Source: Spirochaetota bacterium (lineage in GTDB: Bacteria; Spirochaetota; Brevinematia; DTOW01). From it: a DNA stretch of 14,088 nucleotides. This document shows, in pieces, positions 1 through 5,430 of this stretch (the first letter of the stretch is position 1; each line of letters opens with the position of its first letter). Where the stretch lies: NCBI GenBank assembly GCA_028276145.1, contig JAPYWX010000026.1, positions 1 to 14,088 on the forward strand, given 5' to 3'. A model generated the notes under the pieces. That model was not told where the DNA came from, made no database searches, and saw only the letters and a program-made list of their open reading frames with translations. The translations under genes and the position numbers were made by a program.

Positions 1-101
1 TATTCTGAAGAGTTAAGAGAGATGAAGCCTCTCTATAATAACGTGCTTTAAGCACAAATAGAGTTGGTGCTGAATAGAACTTTTATAAAATTACAAAGGT
101 G
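1..101. repeat. Dispersed repeat, left copy of near-identical terminal pair
   Basis: These bases recur at 13989-14088 in the same orientation. I see one 1-nt length difference (near base 17) and one substitution (near base 95). The segment contains a perfect 13-nt palindrome, GTGCTTTAAGCAC, at 43-55, and a degenerate one at 67-80. Both belong to the palindrome family found throughout the intergenic DNA. No coding potential is visible. The differences argue against a simple assembly overlap of a circular molecule and favour a dispersed repeat at which the contig may end. Confidence 0.85.
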
Positions 102-123
102 TTGGAAGGCGGAGCCTTCCAAC
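101..123. repeat. Perfect 10-bp hairpin, repeat module
   Basis: The left arm is GTTGGAAGGC, the loop is GGA and the right arm is GCCTTCCAAC. No T-tract follows, so it does not look like an intrinsic terminator. It occupies the same relative place as the hairpin at 299-322, about 200 nt further on, directly before a G-quadruplex motif and a palindrome array. Confidence 0.85.
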
Positions 124-131
124 TATAAAAA

Positions 132-147
132 GGGTGGGTGGGTAGGG
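132..147 (+). other. G-quadruplex motif 1
   Basis: The sequence GGGTGGGTGGGTAGGG has four G3 runs with loops of 1, 1 and 2 nt, which fits the definition of a very stable intramolecular G-quadruplex. It lies exactly 200 nt before a second such motif at 332. The G-rich strand is the plus strand. Quadruplex formation is inferred from the pattern. Confidence 0.8.
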
Positions 148-226
148 TGCTTAATAGCACTAGTGCTTAATAGCACGTTGTGCTTAATAGCACTTTGTGC
201 TAAGTAGCACTTTGTGCTTGTAGCAC
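147..226. repeat. Array of five GTGCT-N-AGCAC palindromes
   Basis: Units lie at 147-160, 163-176, 180-193, 197-210 and 214-226, with start-to-start spacing of 16-17 nt. The arms GTGCT and AGCAC are constant, while the centre varies (TAAT, TAAT, TAAT, AAGT, TGT). Spacers between units are only 2-3 nt, so this is not a CRISPR. Candidate roles are protein-binding dimer sites or short cruciform/hairpin units; neither is proven. A degenerate continuation (GTGCTTATGGGTAC) follows at 239-252. Confidence 0.85.
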
Positions 227-255
227 CTTCTTAATTAGGTGCTTATGGGTACTAG

Positions 256-284
256 GTACTTAAAGTACTTTGTGCTAAAAGCAC
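256..284. repeat. Two diverged palindromes, one with a compensatory arm change
   Basis: Positions 256-268 read GTACTTAAAGTAC and 272-284 read GTGCTAAAAGCAC. In the first, the usual GTGCT/AGCAC arms have changed on both sides to GTACT/AGTAC, so symmetry is kept. The same segment, with small differences, recurs at 13532-13576. Confidence 0.8.
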
Positions 285-298
285 TTCTCTATTAGGGT

Positions 299-322
299 TA
301 AGGGAGGCGATAGCCTCCCTTA
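299..322. repeat. Perfect 10-bp hairpin with GATA loop
   Basis: The left arm is TAAGGGAGGC, the loop is GATA and the right arm is GCCTCCCTTA. The preceding TATTAGGGTTAAG stretch is shared with copies near 13597 and, with one change, near 13776. The hairpin at 13650-13673 has the same loop but a different, still fully paired stem, which indicates maintenance of structure rather than of sequence. Confidence 0.85.
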
Positions 323-331
323 GAATCTTAA

Positions 332-347
332 GGGTGGGCGGGTGGGG
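332..347 (+). other. G-quadruplex motif 2
   Basis: The sequence GGGTGGGCGGGTGGGG has four G3 or longer runs with single-base loops. It is nearly identical to the motif at 13683-13697 and lies 200 nt after motif 1. As there, it is followed directly by a palindrome array, whose first unit begins at the last G. Confidence 0.8.
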
Positions 348-426
348 TGCTTAATAGCACTTGTGCTTCATAGCACGTTGTGCTTAATAGCACTAGTGCT
401 AAGTAGCACTTCGTGCTAAACAGCAC
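347..426. repeat. Second array of five GTGCT-N-AGCAC palindromes
   Basis: Units lie at 347-360, 363-376, 380-393, 396-409 and 413-426, a period of 16-17 nt. The unit starts fall 199-200 nt after those of the first array, so 101-226 and 301-426 are two tandem copies of one composite unit. Centres vary (TAAT, TCAT, TAAT, AAGT, AAAC) while the arms are invariant. Confidence 0.85.
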
Positions 427-446
427 CTTTTAGTTAGAATGAAGAA

Positions 447-468
447 ACAGGCTTAGCCTGTGAGTTTT
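447..468 (+). terminator. Hairpin followed by T5, possible terminator
   Basis: The arms ACAGGC and GCCTGT enclose TTA (447-461), and five T residues follow at 464-468. The form resembles a weak intrinsic terminator on the plus strand, protecting the promoter at 488 from read-through. The hairpin may equally be another member of the repeat hairpin family, and no upstream gene is visible in the window. Confidence 0.35.
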
Positions 469-487
469 TCAACGCAGTCATCTTATA

Positions 488-516
488 TTGAAACTCAGAA
501 ATTGTAGTTTTATATT
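488..516 (+). promoter_or_regulatory. Sigma70-type promoter of the HerA operon
   Basis: TTGAAA (488-493) and TATATT (511-516) are separated by exactly 17 nt. The predicted transcription start falls near 523, only a few bases before the ATG at 527. The mRNA would therefore be almost leaderless. The TTG at 488, which would open a longer reading frame, is part of the -35 box and is unlikely to be a start codon. Confidence 0.7.
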
Positions 517-526
517 TACTTTCGGT

Positions 527-2326
527 ATGAAGAGAGTTGGTATAGTGATGGGTACTAAGCCTGCTACTTCATTTAACTTTTGGGTTCAGGTGGATAAGGA
601 TAGATCGCTTTCTGTCAATGACATTGTTAAAGTCACATGTGATATACCTGAGTATGGTAATGTTCACTTCTATGGTGTTGTTGAGAATGTTGAGAAAGGG
701 TTTGAGGGGTTGGAGTTTGATAGTTGGAACTCTGAGGCTGTAGGTGGGGTGGTACCTTTTGAAAAGTATCATATGGCTTTAGTTACGATAACAAGAATAG
801 TGACAAGTACGAACAAAGATATTTTTATCCCACCTGACCCGGGTAGTGTGGTTTATTTGGTTGAGGAAGAGGATGAGAACAAAAAAGCTATAAACATGGA
901 TACAAAGGAAAATTTGCTGCCGGCAGGAATACTAAATAATGGCGAGGTTTGTTATATAAACTGGGATTTTGTGAATGGTACAAAGGGGGCACATATCTCT
1001 ATATCGGGTATTTCTGGAGTGGCGACGAAGACTTCGTATGCCTTGTTCCTTATACATTCAATGTTCTACTCAAATAAGTTAAGCCCCGAGGAAAAGAGGA
1101 AAATAAAAGTTCTGATTTTCAATGTGAAGGGTGAGGATTTATTGCATATAGACAAGCATAATAAAAATTTTGATAAGACGCATGAGGCTCTTTATAGGAA
1201 ACTAGGTATTGAGCCTAAGCCGTTTGATGAAAAGGATGTTACTTTCTTTTCACCTCCGAGGAAAGATGAATTTGATGTTCCGTGGTCGGATGAGAGGAAA
1301 GGAGGAATAAAGGTTTTTAGCTGGTCTTTGAAGGATTTCTTTATAAAAGGCTTGATGAAGTACATGTTTGACCCTTCTGATGTTGATGATAACTTTTACT
1401 TTGTATTAACTCACTTTTCTAAACGTATGAGAGAGTTTGCCAAGAACAGTCCTGAGGGAGCGAGAGTGGAAGTTGAGATAGGCAATAAGAAGTTTAATAT
1501 AGATTCTCTCTACAAAGAGGATGAAGATATTGAGAAGGTAATGGCAAAGGTTAAGAGAGGTGAACCAGTGGATATTTCTCTTACTACTCTCTTGGATTTG
1601 TATACGTTGAGGGAAGATGAGGATGAGAACCTAAAGTTCAAAGGGGTATTGTTTCCATCAAGTGCTTCATCTGCTACTATTTCTAAGTTCATAAGGAAGT
1701 TTTCTAATGTTTCGAGGAGTATTTACTATATGATAAAAGGGGCTGAGAGTAGGAGAGTTAGCTTTAGTAAGAATGAGGGACCTGAGGCGATAGTTGTTAA
1801 TATTTCTGATACTATACTTAATAATTATGCTCAGAGGTTTGTTGTTGGTGCTGTCCTTTCTGATATACTCAATATGGACGAAGATAAGGCTGGGTATTTG
1901 GATAAGGTCAAAGGGTATGTTTTTATAATGCTTGATGAGTTGAATAAGTATGCGCCGTCTGAAGGTGAAAGCCCTCTAAAAAATTTACTTGTTGATATAT
2001 CTGAAAGAGGTAGGAGCTTGGGAATTGTTCTGATAGGTGCTCAGCAGATGGTGAGTCAGATTGAACCGAGGATAGTTTCGAACTGTAGCATAAAAGTGAA
2101 TGGTAGAGTTGACTCAGGAGAACTTGAAAGTAAGTACTACAAGTACTTGCCACCGACATTTAAGGAAAAGGCAAAGAAGATAGCTAGCGGTACTATGATG
2201 CTGTATCAGCCGGATGTTGAAGTACCACTAGTGATAACATTCCCATATCCGCCGTATGCTACGAGAGCACAGGAGGTAAAATCTTCGGAGGAAGTCAAAA
2301 AGTACAATAACTTGGGGTTACTCTGA
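527..2326 (+). CDS. HerA/FtsK-type ATPase (DUF87 family)
   Basis: This 599-aa protein resembles HerA-family hexameric DNA-translocating ATPases. The N-terminal ~115 residues look like the beta-rich HAS-barrel region (start KRVGIVMGTKPAT). A P-loop-like segment, GISGVATKTS, lies at ~161-170; it is a variant Walker A with Thr before the catalytic Lys instead of Gly. A Walker B, VFIMLDELNKYAP, has D470/E471. SERGR follows at ~492-496, then GAQQMVSQIEPRI, matching the HerA pattern of a candidate arginine finger and conserved Gln. The ATG at 527 is chosen because a promoter overlaps the longer TTG start. HerA usually acts with the nuclease NurA in DNA end processing, but no NurA is encoded here. 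The next gene, EndoIV-like, starts inside the stop codon, which suggests a repair role. The exact substrate is unknown. Confidence 0.8.
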   Translation: MKRVGIVMGTKPATSFNFWVQVDKDRSLSVNDIVKVTCDIPEYGNVHFYGVVENVEKGFEGLEFDSWNSEAVGGVVPFEKYHMALVTITRIVTSTNKDIFIPPDPGSVVYLVEEEDENKKAINMDTKENLLPAGILNNGEVCYINWDFVNGTKGAHISISGISGVATKTSYALFLIHSMFYSNKLSPEEKRKIKVLIFNVKGEDLLHIDKHNKNFDKTHEALYRKLGIEPKPFDEKDVTFFSPPRKDEFDVPWSDERKGGIKVFSWSLKDFFIKGLMKYMFDPSDVDDNFYFVLTHFSKRMREFAKNSPEGARVEVEIGNKKFNIDSLYKEDEDIEKVMAKVKRGEPVDISLTTLLDLYTLREDEDENLKFKGVLFPSSASSATISKFIRKFSNVSRSIYYMIKGAESRRVSFSKNEGPEAIVVNISDTILNNYAQRFVVGAVLSDILNMDEDKAGYLDKVKGYVFIMLDELNKYAPSEGESPLKNLLVDISERGRSLGIVLIGAQQMVSQIEPRIVSNCSIKVNGRVDSGELESKYYKYLPPTFKEKAKKIASGTMMLYQPDVEVPLVITFPYPPYATRAQEVKSSEEVKKYNNLGLL

Positions 2327-3201
2327 TGAGTCAGAAGATGAGTATACCTAAGAGTTTTTCAGGTTTGAAGGTTCTTACTGCTGGTATACCTCTGTCTACT
2401 CCTCAGCCTCAAACAATGATGAAGGGGATAGACAGAGTTTTAGAGCTTAGCTTAGATGGAATAGAAGTTGAGTTTGTCCATGGTGTGAGGACGAAAGATG
2501 AAGAATTGCTAAGGTTCGGAAAGTATGGGAAGGAGAAAGGAATAGTTTTTACTGCTCACGCACCGTACTATATAAATTTGAATGCAAAAGAAAAAGAGAA
2601 GTATGAAAAGAGTAAGGAGCACATAATAAAAAGCTTGCTTGCTGCTGAAAAAATAGGTGCTTGGAGTGTTGTTTTTCATCCAGCATTTTACTTAGGAGAT
2701 GATTCAAAAAGAGTGATGGAAAGAGTTATAAAAGCAATTGAGGAAATAAATAGTTATTTGGAGTCAATTTCTTTTTCTTTCAGTGTTTGGCTTAGACCTG
2801 AGACGATGGGTAAGCCTACACAGTTTGGTTCACTTGAAGAGATAGTTGAGGTATCAAAACATTTCCCTAATGTTTTGCCCTGTATAGATTTCGCGCATCT
2901 CTATGCGAGAAGTATAGGGGGATATAATACTGAGAAGGAGATATTCGGTATTTTTGAGTACATAGGTAATGAACTTGGAGAGTTCGCTTTGAAGAATATG
3001 CATATGCACATAAGTGGTATGGAATATGGTAGCAAGGGAGAGAAATACCATGTTACATTTGAAGAGAGTCAATTTCATTACGAATATGTTATAAAGGCGA
3101 TAAAGTACTTTGGAGTTGAAGGGGTGATAGTGAGTGAAAGTAGCAATGTTGAATATGACGGAATCATTATAAAAAATTACTATACCAAGTTAGGAGAGTG
3201 A
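2326..3201 (+). CDS. Endonuclease IV-like TIM-barrel protein
   Basis: This 291-aa protein of the AP endonuclease family 2 / xylose isomerase-like TIM-barrel superfamily shows an EndoIV-like metal-ligand series: HAPYYINL (H78), FHPAFY (H118), PETMGK (E159), CIDFAHLYA (D188, H191), HMHIS (H228), EKYH (H242) and SES (E271). EndoIV cleaves DNA 5' of abasic sites using three zinc ions. The usual Asp-Arg-His of the eighth strand is here Glu-Lys-Tyr-His, so one ligand may differ. The length fits the ~280-aa family. Its ATG overlaps the stop of the ATPase gene (TGATG), and no strong ribosome site is visible, which points to translational coupling. A sugar isomerase of the same fold is the main alternative. 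Confidence 0.75.
   Translation: MSQKMSIPKSFSGLKVLTAGIPLSTPQPQTMMKGIDRVLELSLDGIEVEFVHGVRTKDEELLRFGKYGKEKGIVFTAHAPYYINLNAKEKEKYEKSKEHIIKSLLAAEKIGAWSVVFHPAFYLGDDSKRVMERVIKAIEEINSYLESISFSFSVWLRPETMGKPTQFGSLEEIVEVSKHFPNVLPCIDFAHLYARSIGGYNTEKEIFGIFEYIGNELGEFALKNMHMHISGMEYGSKGEKYHVTFEESQFHYEYVIKAIKYFGVEGVIVSESSNVEYDGIIIKNYYTKLGE
3190..3197 (+). promoter_or_regulatory. Ribosome binding site for first HD-GYP gene
   Basis: GTTAGGAGAG ends 5 nt before the ATG at 3203 and contains AGGAG, one of the few clear Shine-Dalgarno matches in this window. It lies within the last codons of the EndoIV-like gene and supports the ATG at 3203. Confidence 0.7.
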
Positions 3202-3202
3202 T

Positions 3203-4339
3203 ATGCCGGAGATGCCACAAATGAAGAAAATACCAATCGAGGAACTTAAGCCTGGAATGGTGTTTACTAGAACTGTATTTGGTGATAACTATGAGATTGT
3301 TGCCGAGCCCAATACCCCAATAACTTCTAAGGACATAGAGAACTTGAAGAAAAAGGGAGTTAAGTTCGTTGAGACTACCGGTGAACTTAAAGGGATTGTG
3401 AAGATTCAGGAAGAGGTGCCATTGGTTGATAAGGTTGAGTCATCAGCAAGGGAGTTGATGACCTTTTATAAGTCGTTGGTTGATAGTGTAGAGAGTGTGT
3501 ATACAAATTACAAGGTTAACAAAGAGATATTACCTGAGAAGGTTGTAAATATAGTTGAAAACGTAATTGACAAAATTTCGGAAGTAGGGGATAAGAATGT
3601 CTTTTTGAATTTGATAAACATTGTTGACAAGACTAAATATTTGCCAACTCATGTTCTTAATGCAACAATACTCGGGCTACTCCTGGGTAAAGAGATGAAT
3701 TATCCAGAATCTAAGCTCAAGTTGCTTGGCACGGGAATACTGCTTATGGATATAGGTATGGTTTTTATACCTATGAGCATATTGGAGAGGGAGACGAAGT
3801 TAACAGATGAGGAGTATAACAAGATAAAGACGCATACTGTTTTGGGGTATAAGGCGGTGGTACAAGAAAACAACATGTCTCCTGAGGTTGGTAGAGTTTG
3901 TTTAGAGCATCATGAAAGATGGGATGGAACGGGGTATCCAAGAAATCTACAGAAACAGCAGATATCTGAGTATGCTAGAGTTGCAGCGATAGTCGATACA
4001 TACGAGGCAATGACAAGAAAGAGAGTATACAGAGATAGAATGATGTCATTTGAGGCTATGAGAGCAATACTCACAGAAGGTAGTACGAAATTTGACCCTG
4101 ACATACTTAAGGTTTTCCTCAGGATGATGTCGGTGTATCCTGTTGGCTCTTATGTGATGCTTAATACTAGAGCAATAGCTAAAGTGATATCTTCTGACCC
4201 TATATCACCTTTCAGACCTGTGGTTAAAGTTGTGTACGACGAATTTGGAACAAAAATAGATGATGGTGAGACAATAAAACTCTCTGAGGAGACAAAAATA
4301 TTCATTGTGAGGCCAGTGAAGGAAGAGGAACTCAAATGA
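3203..4339 (+). CDS. HD-GYP domain protein with altered HD pair
   Basis: This 378-aa protein has three parts: an N-terminal domain (~1-70, IPIEELKPGMVFTR, as in DUF3391-like leaders of HD-GYP proteins), a helical linker (~75-140) and an HD-GYP domain (~145-310). Family members hydrolyse cyclic di-GMP or related dinucleotides at a metal centre. Visible ligands are H150, D183, H211, H236/H237 (HHERWDGTGYP) and D265. The His of the HD pair is Met (M182), and the following Lys of HDIGK is also Met (MDIGM). Catalysis may therefore be altered or lost. A C-terminal ~65-residue beta-rich extension (VGSYVMLNTRAIAKVIS) follows, as in related proteins. The stop overlaps the next ATG. A similar protein lies at 12233-13405. 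No membrane segment or receiver domain is seen. Confidence 0.85.
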   Translation: MPEMPQMKKIPIEELKPGMVFTRTVFGDNYEIVAEPNTPITSKDIENLKKKGVKFVETTGELKGIVKIQEEVPLVDKVESSARELMTFYKSLVDSVESVYTNYKVNKEILPEKVVNIVENVIDKISEVGDKNVFLNLINIVDKTKYLPTHVLNATILGLLLGKEMNYPESKLKLLGTGILLMDIGMVFIPMSILERETKLTDEEYNKIKTHTVLGYKAVVQENNMSPEVGRVCLEHHERWDGTGYPRNLQKQQISEYARVAAIVDTYEAMTRKRVYRDRMMSFEAMRAILTEGSTKFDPDILKVFLRMMSVYPVGSYVMLNTRAIAKVISSDPISPFRPVVKVVYDEFGTKIDDGETIKLSEETKIFIVRPVKEEELK

Positions 4340-5430
4340 AAGTAATAATTGATGCTAGGAATGTTGCTAGAACAGGAATTGGCACTTATACGAGAAACTT
4401 GGTTAATGGCCTTCTAGATTATAAAGAATTGCCATTAGATATTGCTTTAGCGGGTAAACCAGAAGACATAAGGAAGTTTTTTGGTGGTGATGTAAAGGTT
4501 ATAAGTTTATCGGATTCTATATACTCTCTTAGGGAGCAGGTAGATACATTTTTTATGGAGCTTAGGAATAAGGATAGTTTTGATTTTGTACATTATCTAA
4601 ACTACAGTAAATCGTTTTTTTCTGTTATGCCTTATGTTGTAACTGTGCATGACTTAATACAGTTCAGGTTTGGTTATTCAAGTAAAGTGAAGCAGGCTGT
4701 GGGTAAAATGGTTTTGGAAAATGCCGTTAGAAATGCGAAGGCAGTAATATGTGTGTCAAATTTTGTGAAAAATGAGTTGCTTAACTTTTGTAAAGTTAAC
4801 GAAAACAAAGTTTTCGTTGTACATAATCCTGTACCGAAGATTAGTAATAGAGATAATGAAAGTGAAGAGAATTATACAAAGCCTTTTGAGATTTATGTTT
4901 TGTGTGTTGGGAATAGAAAGCCTCACAAGAATTTTGGTGTAGTTCTAAGATCTTTAGAGATCCTCAAGGATAAGTATCCAGAATTAGGGTTAGTGATAGT
5001 AGGGAAGAAATTTGAAAAATATGATTACTTGGACAAGATAGTCGAGACCTCTCAAATCAGGGAAAGGGTACTTTTGCTAGAAAATATACCTCATAGTTAC
5101 CTTTCTTTTCTTTACAGGAATGCTATTTTGACGGTTTCTCCTTCTCTTTATGAGGGGTTTGGGTTTGTGCCGTTTGAAAGTTTGCAGTTTGGTACTTTGC
5201 CTTTAGTGTCTAATATACCAGTTAGTAAGGAGTTGTTCTTTGATGCTGATGAAGATGTGTTTTTTGACCCGCATTCTCCCAGTGAACTAGCATCAAAAAT
5301 TGAGTTATTTATAAACAACAGTGCTCTGAGAGAGCAGAAGAAAAGGTTACTAAGCAAGTATCTTGATTATTATTCGTTTGACAAGTTCATAAGTGGTATA
5401 GTTGAGGTGTATAAGAAGCACTTCGATTAG
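4336..5430 (+). CDS. Glycosyltransferase family 4-like (GT-B)
   Basis: This 364-aa protein has two Rossmann-like halves typical of GT-B retaining glycosyltransferases. The N-half has the glycine-rich loop ARTGIGTYTRNL (residues 11-22) and VTVHDLI (103-108). The C-half begins near LCVGNRKPHKNF (189-200) and contains the family E-x7-E motif at E273-E281 (EGFGFVPFE). GT4 enzymes transfer sugars from nucleotide donors to glycans or lipids; donor and acceptor cannot be read from sequence. No signal peptide or transmembrane helix is visible. The start overlaps the HD-GYP stop (ATGA), with a GAGG ribosome site upstream. The final TAG overlaps the stop of convergent smc by 4 nt. The operon's phosphohexomutase counterpart sits in the opposing operon. 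Confidence 0.85.
   Translation: MKVIIDARNVARTGIGTYTRNLVNGLLDYKELPLDIALAGKPEDIRKFFGGDVKVISLSDSIYSLREQVDTFFMELRNKDSFDFVHYLNYSKSFFSVMPYVVTVHDLIQFRFGYSSKVKQAVGKMVLENAVRNAKAVICVSNFVKNELLNFCKVNENKVFVVHNPVPKISNRDNESEENYTKPFEIYVLCVGNRKPHKNFGVVLRSLEILKDKYPELGLVIVGKKFEKYDYLDKIVETSQIRERVLLLENIPHSYLSFLYRNAILTVSPSLYEGFGFVPFESLQFGTLPLVSNIPVSKELFFDADEDVFFDPHSPSELASKIELFINNSALREQKKRLLSKYLDYYSFDKFISGIVEVYKKHFD

Noticed and set aside
147..284. LexA/SOS operator cluster
   Set aside because: Sites such as GTACTTAAAGTAC resemble some SOS boxes, but dense arrays far from any start codon, with mostly GTGCT arms, do not fit operator use.
147..426. CRISPR array
   Set aside because: Units are 13-14 nt with gaps of 2-3 nt and no unique spacers; no cas gene is present.
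101..426. Integron attC sites
   Set aside because: No GTTRRRY/RYYYAAC core pairs, no cassettes between units and no integrase gene.
1..487. Linear replicon telomeres
   Set aside because: The G-rich motifs and end repeats are direct, not inverted, at the two ends, and further sequence clearly continues within repeats.
488..526. TTG start giving a 612-aa HerA-like protein
   Set aside because: The TTG is the -35 hexamer of a well-spaced promoter, and the extra 13 residues do not look like the conserved beginning of the family.
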